Assembly: GCF_024347095.1 (NCBI RefSeq) | Contig: NZ_AP024903.1 | Span: forward strand, 3,100,001 to 3,164,000 | Reading direction: 5' to 3' | Source: Vibrio rhizosphaerae | GTDB taxonomy: Bacteria > Pseudomonadota > Gammaproteobacteria > Enterobacterales > Vibrionaceae | DNA: 64,000 nucleotides | Shown: positions 30,134 to 42,100 of the stretch, piece after piece | Position numbering within the stretch: the first letter of the stretch is position 1 | How the letters are laid out: the number at the start of each line of letters is the position of its first letter | Notes under the pieces: model-generated | Databases searched by the model: none | What the model saw: only the letters and a program-made list of their open reading frames with translations | What the model was told of the DNA's origin: nothing | Made by a program: the position numbers and the translations under genes

Positions 30134-33100
30134 TTATTCTGCTAAATCCATTAAATCGCTGACATCAAACTCAGCAAGACCGATATAAGCCACACGTTGA
30201 CTGAAGGCGGCTAATGTGGGATGAGAGAAAAGCTCAACCAATGGCACTTCCAAGTCCAGTTCCTGACGAATTCTTGAAATTAATTGGGCCGCCAGCAGTG
30301 AGTGACCGCCTAATTCAAAGAAGCTGTCCTGACGACCGACGGCTGCCACATCCAGTAAGGATTGCCAAATGTCGGCCACCATTTCTTCGAGCTCACCTAA
30401 CGGCGCTTCATACTCGCGACGAACTAAGGCGCTTTCATCCGGCTCAGGCAGGGCTTTACGGTCCACCTTACCGTTGGCCGTCAGCGGCATCTCTGCCAGC
30501 GCAACATAAGCCGCCGGGACCATGTAATCCGGTAAATGACTCGCCAAACGCGATTTCAGATCACTGGCCGTCAATGCTTCATCACCCGGGGTGAAATACG
30601 CCACCAGTCGTTTCGAAGCCGAATCACCCGTCGCAATCACCACCGCTGACGCCACACCACATGACACCAGCGCCGACTCAATCTCGCCCAGCTCAATCCG
30701 GAAACCCCTCACCTTGACCTGAAAATCATTCCGGCCGACAAACTCAATGGTTCCGTCCGCTCGCAAATAACCTAAGTCTCCTGTCCGGTACATCCGCGCA
30801 TTCGGGCCCGGGGCATACGGGTCCGGGATAAACCGCTCGGCCGTCAGCTCATCCTGATTGAGATACCCCAACGCAACCCCGTGACCACCGATATGCAGCT
30901 CACCGACCACCCCTTGTGGCACCGGCTGACCGTGCGCGTTAAGCAGATACACTTGGGTGTTACCTATCGGACGACCCAGCGGAATGCTCACCGCATCGGC
31001 ATCGACAGCCGTGATTTCATGAGTTAAGGCAAAAGTCGTGGTTTCTGTCGGGCCGTAACCGTTGAGCAGATGTTGTGGTGCACTCTCTGCCAGCACCCGA
31101 CGAATCACTGCCGGGTCAAGGGCATCGCCGCCCACCAGCAGATAACGCAGGCTTGGTAACACGGCTTTTAAACCTTGCGCATACTGATTGAACAAGCCGA
31201 CCGTCAGCCACAGAATACTGACCTGATGGGCACTCAACGCTTGGGCAAAGGCCGCCACATCGAGTAACGTTTCCTGCTCAATCACCACCACCGCAGCGCC
31301 ATTGAGCAGCGGTGCCCAGACTTCGAGCGTGGTCGCATCAAAGGCCGGGTTAGCCGCGAATGCCACCCGGTCTGACGGTTGTACCGCCATATAACCATTG
31401 TTCAGCACCAGACGGGCAATCCCGCGATGAGGGACGACAACTCCTTTCGGCTGACCGGTTGAGCCGGACGTGTACATCACATAGGCCGGCGCATCCCCGT
31501 TGACAGATACCGAGACTGGTTCATCACGGGTTTCATTAAGCAGCGACGGTGTCATCTCTAAGACGTGCAGCGACGGATAATCATCCGCCGTACCGGCTTC
31601 TGCGAGCACAATCGTTGCCCCACTGTCGCGGAGCACATAGTCCAGTCGCTCTGCCGGTGCCGCCGGATCGAGCGGTACATAGACCCCGCCACATTTGAGA
31701 ATTGCCAGTTCTGCCACCACCAGAGCGGCCGAACGGGGTAAGCAGATCGCAACCCGCTGTCCGGGCGTCACACCCAAGGTTTGTAGCCGGTGTGCCAATG
31801 CATTGGCCCGGGCATTAACCTGCGCATAACGCCACCCTTCTTCTGCCGCGATGACAGCAATAGCATCAGGGGTTTCACTGGCCTGTCGACTGAACAACGT
31901 ATGAATACCACAATCGGACGGATAGGCGTTGTGAGTCTGATTCAAGTGGTGCAGCATGTGTTGCTGCTCACTTTCTGTGAGCATCGCTAGTGCGGTCACC
32001 GGTTGCTCAGGCTGACGCACCATGTTTTCTAACAGGGTGATCCAGTAACTGAGGTAACGCTGTACCGTTTCCGGTTCAAATAATGCCGTTGCATAATTCA
32101 GCGTCCCTTCAATGCGATCCGCTGATTCATGAACGATCAGGCTGAGATCAAACTGAGCACGACTGGATTCTTCCGCTAATAACGACAGACACATCCCATC
32201 GAGCTCAATCCGTTCTTCCGGTAAGTTTTGTAAGGCAAACAGCACCTGAAAAATGGGGCTGTAAGCAAGACTTCGTGTCGGAGCAACCGCTTCAACCACC
32301 TGCTCAAACGGAATATCCTGATGTGCCTGAGCCTGTAACGAAGTGGTTTTGATCTGGTTCAGCAATGTCACACTATCCGGCTGCTCACTCAGATTGACTC
32401 GTAGTGCCTGAGTATTGACAAACATTCCGATCAAATCTTCCAGCTCGGTTTGTGTCCGTCCGGCAACCGGAGAACCCACCACAATATCGTCCTGCCCGGC
32501 AAGACGGCTCATCACCACAGACCAGCCGGCCAGCAAGGTCATGTAGAGCGTACTACGGTGTCGCTGGCTGAACTCACGTAAAGATGCCGTCAGTGATGCA
32601 TCGAAACAGACCGGAATTGCAGCCCCCGAATAATCCTGAGTCACCGGACGAGGCCGATCCATCGGCAAGGTTAAGCAGTCAGGAATATCACGGAGTTGTT
32701 CGGTCCAATACTGTTGCTGACGTTGCAACACTTCGCCCTGTAAATGGGTCTGCTGCCAAGCCGCATAGTCGCCATACTGAATGCGTAACGGTGGCAATGG
32801 ATCGGGTTGTCCCTGAGTAAATGCACGATACAATGCCGACAGTTCACGCGTCAGCACCCCAATCGACCAGCCATCAGCAATCATATGGTGCATCGCAATC
32901 CGCAGCCAATGCTCGTGTTCATGGATACGGATCAGTTGTCCCTGAACTAACGGGCCTTGGGTTAAATCAAATTGGGGCAGGAATGGCGACAATTCATCAA
33001 TTAATGATTCACCATCCAGCCAGCTCATTGGAAACTCATGCCAGGTTTTGCCAATCATCTGTACAGGCACGCCATCGAGATCAGCAAAATGTGTCCGTAA

Positions 33101-36100
33101 TGGCGCATGACGGGCAACAATTCGATTCAGTGCTCGCTGTAATGCATCAATATTTAACGGCCCTTCCAATCGCACCCCGCCGGTGATCACATACGCAGAG
33201 ACCGCATCAGGATCCATCTGAGATAAGAACCACAACCGTTTCTGTGCCAGTGACAAGGGAATCGCTTGTCCTTCAGCCAACGGGGTAATCGCAGGTAATG
33301 TCGCACCTTGCGCCTCATCAAGCTGAGCAGCGACTTCATGTAAGGTCGCATGAGAGAACAGCGTCGCCAGTGATAATTCACGCCCGAGCTGTTCGCGTAC
33401 CCGAGACACCATCCGCACTGCCAGCAAAGAGTGACCGCCCAGCTCAAAGAAGTTATCGGCACGGCCCACTTGCTCGACGCCCAGTAACTCAGACCAAATC
33501 GCCGCCAGTTTTTCCTCGGCATCGCCCATCGGTGCCTGATATTCGTGCCGCACCACTGAATCGATATCCGGCGCAGGCAGCGCCTTACGGTTCACTTTGC
33601 CGTTCGGCGTCAATGGCATCGCATCAATCAAAACATTCACGGCCGGTACCATATGTGCCGGTAAACGCTCAGACAATTCAGCTTTCAACGCCGCCACATC
33701 CGGCACCGCGTCTTGATTCGCCGCAGTGTAGTAACCGACAAGCTGTTTGTCGCCGCTCTCGCCAAAGGCTCGGGCAATCACCACCGCATCCTGCACACCC
33801 GTGCAGCTTTGTAACGCCGAGCTGATTTCACCCAGCTCAATCCGGAAACCACGGATTTTCACCTGGTCATCATTACGGCCCCGATACTCAATCGTCCCGT
33901 CCGCTAACCAGCAACCGACATCACCGGTGCGGTACATCACCGGATAGGTGTTGTCGTACGGATTGGCAACAAACCGCTCTGCGGTCAGCTCATCGCGGTT
34001 CAGATAGCCGCGGGCCACCTGCACTCCGCCAATGTACAACTCCCCTTCAACACCGACCGGAACCGGATGACCGGCACTGTCGAGTACATACATCCGGGTA
34101 TTTGCTACCGGATGACCAATCGACACCCGGTCACCTTCCAGTTGTCGCGGACAGTGCCATGCGGTGACATCCACCGCCGCTTCCGTCGGACCATACAGGT
34201 TATGTAATTCAATCTGTGGTAAACGCGCATAGCTCTTACGAATCGCTTCCGCCGGCAGCGCTTCTCCACTACAGAACACCAGCCGCAGAGTCGGACAATC
34301 ATTGGGACTCACCACCTCAAGGAAGCTCTGCAACATCGGCGGTACAAAGTGCAGGATGGTCACCCCTTGACGGGTGATAAGAGATTTCAGGTAATCAGGG
34401 TCTTTGTGTCCTTCCGGCTTGGCCATCAACAGGGTTGCACCCGACCATAACGGACAGAAGAACTCCCACACCGAGACATCAAAACTGAACGGGGTTTTCT
34501 GCAACACCACATCATCACTACCAAAGCCGTAGTCTTGTTGCATCCAGTACAGCCGGTTGACCACACCACGGTGCTCGTTCATCACCCCTTTGGGTAAACC
34601 AGTGGAGCCGGAGGTGTAAATGATGTACGCCAGATGACGATTGGTCAGCTCCGCCACTTCAGGGTTGGTCTGCGGGCAATCCAGCCACGGCTGCACTACT
34701 GAGGCTAAATCCACCAGACGGGTACTGGCCGGGATTTCGCCCAATACATCGCGCAATGCACCTGTGGTCAGCAAAGCCACCGGCGCACTGTCGGACAACA
34801 TATAAGTGAGCCGCTCGGTCGGATACCCCGGGTCAAGCGGCACATAAGCACCGCCCGCTTTGAGAATCGCCAGCAGGGAAACCACCAGCTCACAGCTTCG
34901 TTCCAGACACACTGCGACCCGGCTGTCAGGACGCACACCCTGCTCAATCAGCCAGTGGGCCAGTTGGTTGGCCCGGGCATTCAGTTCGGCGTAACTGAGG
35001 GTCTGCTCTTCGAAGATAACGGCGGTTGCATCCGGGTTGCGCGCCACCTGCGCTTCAATCAGGGTATGCAGGCAGGTATCGTCCGGGAATGTAGTCTCCG
35101 TTTGGTTGAACTGATTGAGCACCAAGTCACGTTCAGCATCGGCAAGAATATTGAGTTGGCTGACGGGTTGATCAGACGGTACAGACAGAGCCCCCACCAG
35201 TTCGGCCAAAGCGACCGTCAACATTGAGCCGACCCGCTCGCCACTGAGGCGCGGACTGATATGGATATCTAACGAGAATCCGCCGTCGACAATATCGTTG
35301 ACCGCCACCGTTAACGGATAGTTGGTATTTTCAGCTGCGACTTCAAGAGTGCCCAATGTCTCTTGATCTGCAGCCGTTTGAGCACTGCCACCTTGATAAC
35401 GGTAGTTGAGCAGCGAACTGAACAGCGGGGTGTGATTGCTCAAACCACTGCATTGCTGTGCCAGCGCGAGCGAGGTATGTTCATGTTCGAGTAATTCAGC
35501 CAACCGTTGCTGAGTCTGCATCAGTGCTGATTCAACTGAGGTATCGGCTAACGCGAGGCGCAGTGGTAAAGTATTGAGGAACATGCCCAACACCCGATCC
35601 GCCCCGTCACCGCCGGCCATCCGACCGAATAATACCGTGCCGAAAACCACATCATCCTGTCCGGTAGCACGCTGAACCACAACCCCCCACGCCAGATGGA
35701 ACAGTGCTGCCGGGCTGATACTGAAACGCCGGGAGAGTACACGGATCGTCTGTGCGACATCATCAGTAATCACCACATGGGTTGCTTCGACATGCGCATC
35801 ATCACCGGCAGCCTGCAACCCAAACGGATCACAGGGCTCATCCACATCACCCAGCAACGTGCGGAAATAATTCAGATGTGCCTCTTGATTGGCATTGAGT
35901 GTGGTTTGGGCAACAAAGTTACGGAACGGCAACGGCTTTGGCAGCTCCGCTTCACGGCCGCTGATATAGGCCTGCACCTCTTCAATCAGGAGCTCCAGCG
36001 TGGTGTGGTCATTACACAAGTGATGTAGCAGGAAGCACAGTAACCAACGCTCTTGCGCCGGATCGGCCACTTTGTAAGCCTCAATCATCGGTGCCCGCTG

Positions 36101-39100
36101 AATATCCATCCGGGTATGAGCCGGGTCAAAGTGCTGGCACAACCGGACGGCGACATTATCCACCTTATCAGCATCATCCAGTTCGTCTGCCGCAAGAGCA
36201 TGTAAAACCACCGGCGCTTTACGCCAGACCACCTGAACCGGCGTTTCCAGACCATCCCAGACCACCGCCGTGCGCAAAATATCATGCCGCTGAATGACAT
36301 GTTGCAGCGCCGTAATAAAGGTTGTGATATCCGCTTCATTCTGGAAGCTTTGCACCACCCGCGTCACGTAAGGATCGCCTTGTTGTTCCAACAGATGATG
36401 GAACAAAATACCCTCCTGGAGCGGAGCCAATGGATAAATATCCTGAATGTTGGTTACACCGCCATCGACGGTCTGACCTATCACATCGATGGCCTTCTGA
36501 TCCAGAGACACCAACGGTAACATCTCCGGGGTGATATGTTGGCAATTGGCCGGGATCCGGTTCGCTGGAATCTCGCTCTCGGCACCCGCCGCTTGCACGA
36601 TCAAGGTTTCAGCCAGCTCTGCCAATGTAATTTGAGAGAACAGATGACGGATCACGAGCTGATACCCTTGCTGACGCAGCCGCTCCGCCATCCGTACTGC
36701 CAGCAAAGAGTGACCGCCCAGCTCAAAGAAGTTATCGGCACGGCCCACTTGCTCAACGCCCAGTAACTCAGACCAAATCGCCGCCAGTTTTTCCTCGGCA
36801 TCGCCCACCGGTGCCTGATATTCGTGCCGCACCACCGAGTCGATATCCGGCGCAGGCAGCGCCTTACGGTTCACTTTGCCGTTCGGCGTCAATGGCATCG
36901 CATCAATCAAAACATTCACGGCCGGTACCATATGTGCCGGTAAACGCTCAGACAATTCAGCTTTCAACGTCGCCACATCCGGCACCGCGTCTTGATTCGC
37001 CGCGGTATAGTAACCGACAAGCTGTTTGTCGCCGCTCTCGCCAAAGGCTCGGGCAATCACCACCGCATCCTGCACCCCCGTGCAGCTTTGTAACGCCGAG
37101 CTGATTTCACCCAGCTCAATCCGGAAACCGCGGATTTTCACCTGGTCATCATTACGGCCCCGATACTCAATCGTCCCGTCCGCTAACCAGCAACCCACAT
37201 CACCGGTGCGGTACATCACCGGATAGGTGTTGTCGTACGGATTGGCAACAAACCGCTCTGCGGTCAGCTCATCGCGGTTCAGATAGCCGCGGGCCACCTG
37301 CACTCCGCCAATGTACAACTCCCCTTCAACACCGACCGGAACCGGATGACCGGCACTGTCGAGCACATACATCCGGGTATTTGCCACCGGATGACCAATC
37401 GAAACCCGGTCACCTTCCAGTTGCCGCGGACAGTGCCACGCAGTAACATCCACCGCCGCTTCCGTCGGACCATACAGGTTATGTAATTCAATCTGTGGTA
37501 AACGCGCATAGCTCTTACGAATCGCTTCCGCTGGCAGGGCTTCTCCACTACAGAACACCAGCCGCAGACTCGGACAATCATTGGGACTCACCACCTCAAG
37601 GAAGCTCTGCAACATCGGCGGCACAAAGTGCAGGATGGTCACCCCTTGACGGGTGATAAGGGATTTCAGGTAATCCGGGTCTTTGTGTCCTTCCGGCTTG
37701 GCCATTAACAGCGTCGCTCCCGACCATAACGGACAGAAGAACTCCCACACCGACACATCAAAACTGAACGGGGTTTTCTGCAACACCACATCATCACTGC
37801 CAAAGCCGTAGTCTTGTTGCATCCAGTCCAGACGGTTGACCACGCCACGGTGCTCATTCATCACCCCTTTGGGTAAACCGGTGGAGCCGGAGGTGTAAAT
37901 GATGTACGCCAGATGACGATTGGTCAGCTCCGCCACTTCAGGGTTGGTCTGCGGGCAATCCAGCCACGGCTGCACTACTGAGGCTAAATCCACCAGACGG
38001 GTACTGGCCGGGATTTCGCCCAATACATCGCGCAATGCACCTGTGGTCAGCAAAGCCACCGGCGCACTGTCGGACAACATATAAGTGAGCCGCTCGGTCG
38101 GATACCCCGGGTCAAGCGGCACATAGGCACCGCCCGCTTTGAGAATCGCCAGCAGGGAAACCACCAGCTCACAGCTTCGTTCCAGACACACTGCGACCCG
38201 GCTGTCAGGACGCACACCCTGCTCAATCAGCCAGTGCGCCAGTTGGTTGGCCCGGGCATTCAGTTCGGCGTAACTGAGAGTCTGGTCTTCGAAGATAACG
38301 GCGGTTGCATCCGGGCTGCGCGCCACCTGCGCTTCAATCAGGGTATGCAGGCAGGTATCATCGGGGAATGTAGTCTCCGTTTGGTTGAACTGATTGAGCA
38401 CCAAGTCACGTTCAGCGTCCGTAAGGATATTCAAGGAGCCGACCGCTTGTGTCGGTGCCGCTATCATCTGCTGTAACAACGCTTGCCAGTAGCCGAGATA
38501 ACGCTCCACTGTGGCGGCATCAAACAGTGCCGTGGCATAGTGGAGTGTCACCTCAAGCTGATCACCTGACGGATAGACAAAGAGATTTAAATCAAACTGG
38601 ACAGTTGACACTTCGGCTTCCACCGCTGAAATCGACAAACCGGGTAACTGCAAATTGCCATCAGGGACATTCTGTAAAGCGAACATCACTTGGAAAATCG
38701 GAGAATGAGCTAAGCTTCGTTGCGGTGCCACAGATTCCACCACCTGCTCAAACGGGATGTCCTGATGTGCCTGCGCTGCCAGCGCTGTGGTTTTGACCTG
38801 TGCCAGCAGATCCATCGTGTTCGGGTTGGCAGACAGATCGATCCGCATCGCCTGCGTATTGACGAACATACCGATCAGTTGCTCCAGTTCAGCGCGGTTC
38901 CGGCCCGCGATCGGAGAGCCGATCACCACATCCTCCTGATTGGCGAGGCGTCCCATTAATACCGACCAGCCAGCCAATAAGGTCATGTAAAGCGTACAAC
39001 CATGCGCCCGGCTTAATGTTTGCAGTGCTGTGGTTAATTCTTTATCCAGCACGCATTTTATTTCGGCACCATCAAAGGACTGTTTGGCAGGACGCGCACG

Positions 39101-42100
39101 ATCGGTCGGTAATGTCAGACATTCAGGGATCCCGCGTAGCTGTTCTACCCAATACTCGCTCTGCTGTTGCAGCAGTTCATCCTGTATGTTCTGTTGTTGC
39201 CATGCAGCATAATCACCATACTGAATCGTTAACGGTGGCAATGGGTTGGGAGTATTTTCAACCAAAGCACGATAAAGCTGACTAACTTCTCGCATTAAGA
39301 GGTTGATCGACCAACCGTCGGTAATCATGTGATGCATCGCCAGACGCAAAATATGTGTCTCTGTATCAATCGCGATCAATTGCCCCTGAAATAGTGGCCC
39401 GGCAGATAAATCCATATCTGTGGCAAATGATGCAATCGCTTGAACATCATGTGCCTCGATCTGGGTGAGCATCATCCGTTGCCCTTCCGGCAGAATTTTC
39501 TGCACCGGCTCGCCATCACGGATATCAATACATGTCCGTAAAATGTGATGGCGGGAGATCAGGTGATCAAGCGCTTGTTGCAAAGCCCCGATATCCAATT
39601 GCCCCCGCAAGGTAAACCGCCCGACCATCAAATACGCGGTTGTTGCCACATCATCAATTTGAGATAAAAGCCATAACCGCCGCTGTGCAAGCGATAAGGG
39701 GGGAATGACATCGCTGCCTAATGGTTCAATGCTGGTTTTCACTGGCGTCGGAGAGGCCTTTTCAAGCGTACGGGCCAATGCAGATAGCATCGGTTGGCTG
39801 AATACTGTGGCTAATGCCAGTTCAACCTGAAATTGCTGACGAATCCGAGAAATCAATTGCATCGCAACCAACGAATAACCGCCGAGTTCGAAGAAATTGT
39901 CATGACGCCCGACCGGGGTAACCCCCAAAAGATCCGACCAAATTTCGGCCAGTTTGGTTTCAATTTCACCTTCGGGTGCTTCATACGTCTGCCGCGGAAG
40001 TACTGATTCATCAACTGCGGGTAACGCTTTTCGATCCACCTTACCGCTCGGTGTCAGCGGGAAGGTATCCATTACAACATAGAGCCCCGGCACCATATAA
40101 TCCGGCAGACGACGCCGTAATTCAGCCTTTAAACCTTCCTCAAATGTTTCCCCGGATTGCGTCGAATCTTCAGCCACATAATACCCCACCAAACGCGGCT
40201 CACCATCAGCCATGGTCGGTGCTGTCACGACGGCATCAGCAATCCCGTCATACCCTTGCATCAGCGATTCAATTTCACCCAGCTCGATGCGGAAGCCCCG
40301 GATCTTGACCTGAAAATCACTCCGGCCTAAACAGGTGATACGCCCTTGACTGTCCCAACGCCCTAAGTCTCCGGTTTGATACATCAACGCTCCGGTTTCG
40401 GTCACAAACGGATCAGGGATAAACCGCTCTGCGGTCAGGTCTTCCCGGTTGAGATACCCGGCTGTCACCCCGGCTCCGGCAATATAAATTTCACCACTGA
40501 CACCGACAGGCACGGGGTTATGGTGCTGATCGAGAATATAAATCCGGGTATTGCCAATGGGTTGCCCAATCAGTACCCCATCGTCCGTCAGGCTCAGTGG
40601 ATGTGTTGTCGACCAGACAGTTGTCTCCGTCGGACCGTACATATTCCACAACCGGCCGACACGATGAAGTAGCTCATCGGCCAGTATTTTTGAAAATGAT
40701 TCGCCACCGATCAGCCCACTTAATCGCGGGGAACCTTGCCAGCTTGCAGCCAGTAAGAGTTTCCATGTCGCCGGTGTTGCCTGAAAAATGGTGATATCTT
40801 GGCTGTCGAGGTAAGCCGCTAACGCTTCACCGTCTCGCGACAAGGCTTTATCAGCCAAATGTAAAGTGGCACCACTGATAAGTGGCAGGTAAATTTCAAG
40901 AACGTGTATATCAAATGAAATGGTGGTGATCGCCAGTAACCGGTCATTGGAGCTCACTGCATGTTGCTGCTGCTGGCTGATCAAGAAATTGACCACACCG
41001 CGATGCGGCACCATCACGCCCTTCGGTAGCCCGGTCGAACCGGAGGTATAAATGACATAGGCCAGATGCTCACTGGTCAGGGACGCAATCACTGGGTTAT
41101 CAGCCGCCTCATCACTCAGCACTTCCTGACTGAGATCCAAGACTTTCAACTGTGCTGCCCGCTCAGCAAATATCTGTTCGACATCGACAGTACCATCGGT
41201 AATCAGTACCACCGGACGGCTATTGGCGATCATGTATTGCAACCGCTCAGACGGAAACAGCGGATCGAGCGGAACATAAGTCCCGCCCGCTTTTAGCGTC
41301 GCCAGTAATGCCGAGACCATAGAGCAACGACGCTCAACCATTACCGCCACGTAACAGCCAGGGGTCACACCGAGTCTAATCAGGCGATGCGCTAACTGAT
41401 TGGCTTGGGTATTCAGTGCGGCATAGCTCAGGGTCTCATCCTCTGAAATGACAGCCGTTGCATCCGGGGTTTGAATCACTTGCGTTTCAAATAAGTGATG
41501 AAGGCACGCTTGCTCAGGATATGCCATCGCTGTCTGGTTAAAAGTATCGAGCACTAAATCACGTTCATCCTGAGACAGCACACTCAGACGTGCCGGGTAA
41601 GTCATATCAGATTCGGCACGAACACATTCACTCAAAAAGGATTCCAGACGACTCAAATGACGCTGAATTTCATGCCTTTCATACAAGTCATGGTTCGCAT
41701 TGAGATACAGGGTCAACCCTTGCTGCGGCCCTCGGTCATAAAATGTAAACGACAGATCGTCAACCGGACCAATCGCGGTATTGACCACCGTTGCAGAGAC
41801 ATCCCCGAAAAACAGTTCGTATTCAGAAGGCACGAAATTCAGTACGGTGCTGTACCAGCCTTGATTGTCTCCGTGTTTCAATTCTTGACGCAGATCCTCA
41901 CTGTAATAGCGAGAATGACGTGATGTTTTGCCGACATGGAGAGCAACTTGTTCCAGCAGTTGACTCAATGTGGTCTCTGTATCGATCTGTACCCCCAACG
42001 GCAAAATATTGACAGCAAGACCTGTGGTTCTACGTAATGTCCGCCCCATTCTTCCACGATGTGTAAAACCGAGCAGCATGGACGACTCTCCGGTCATCAG

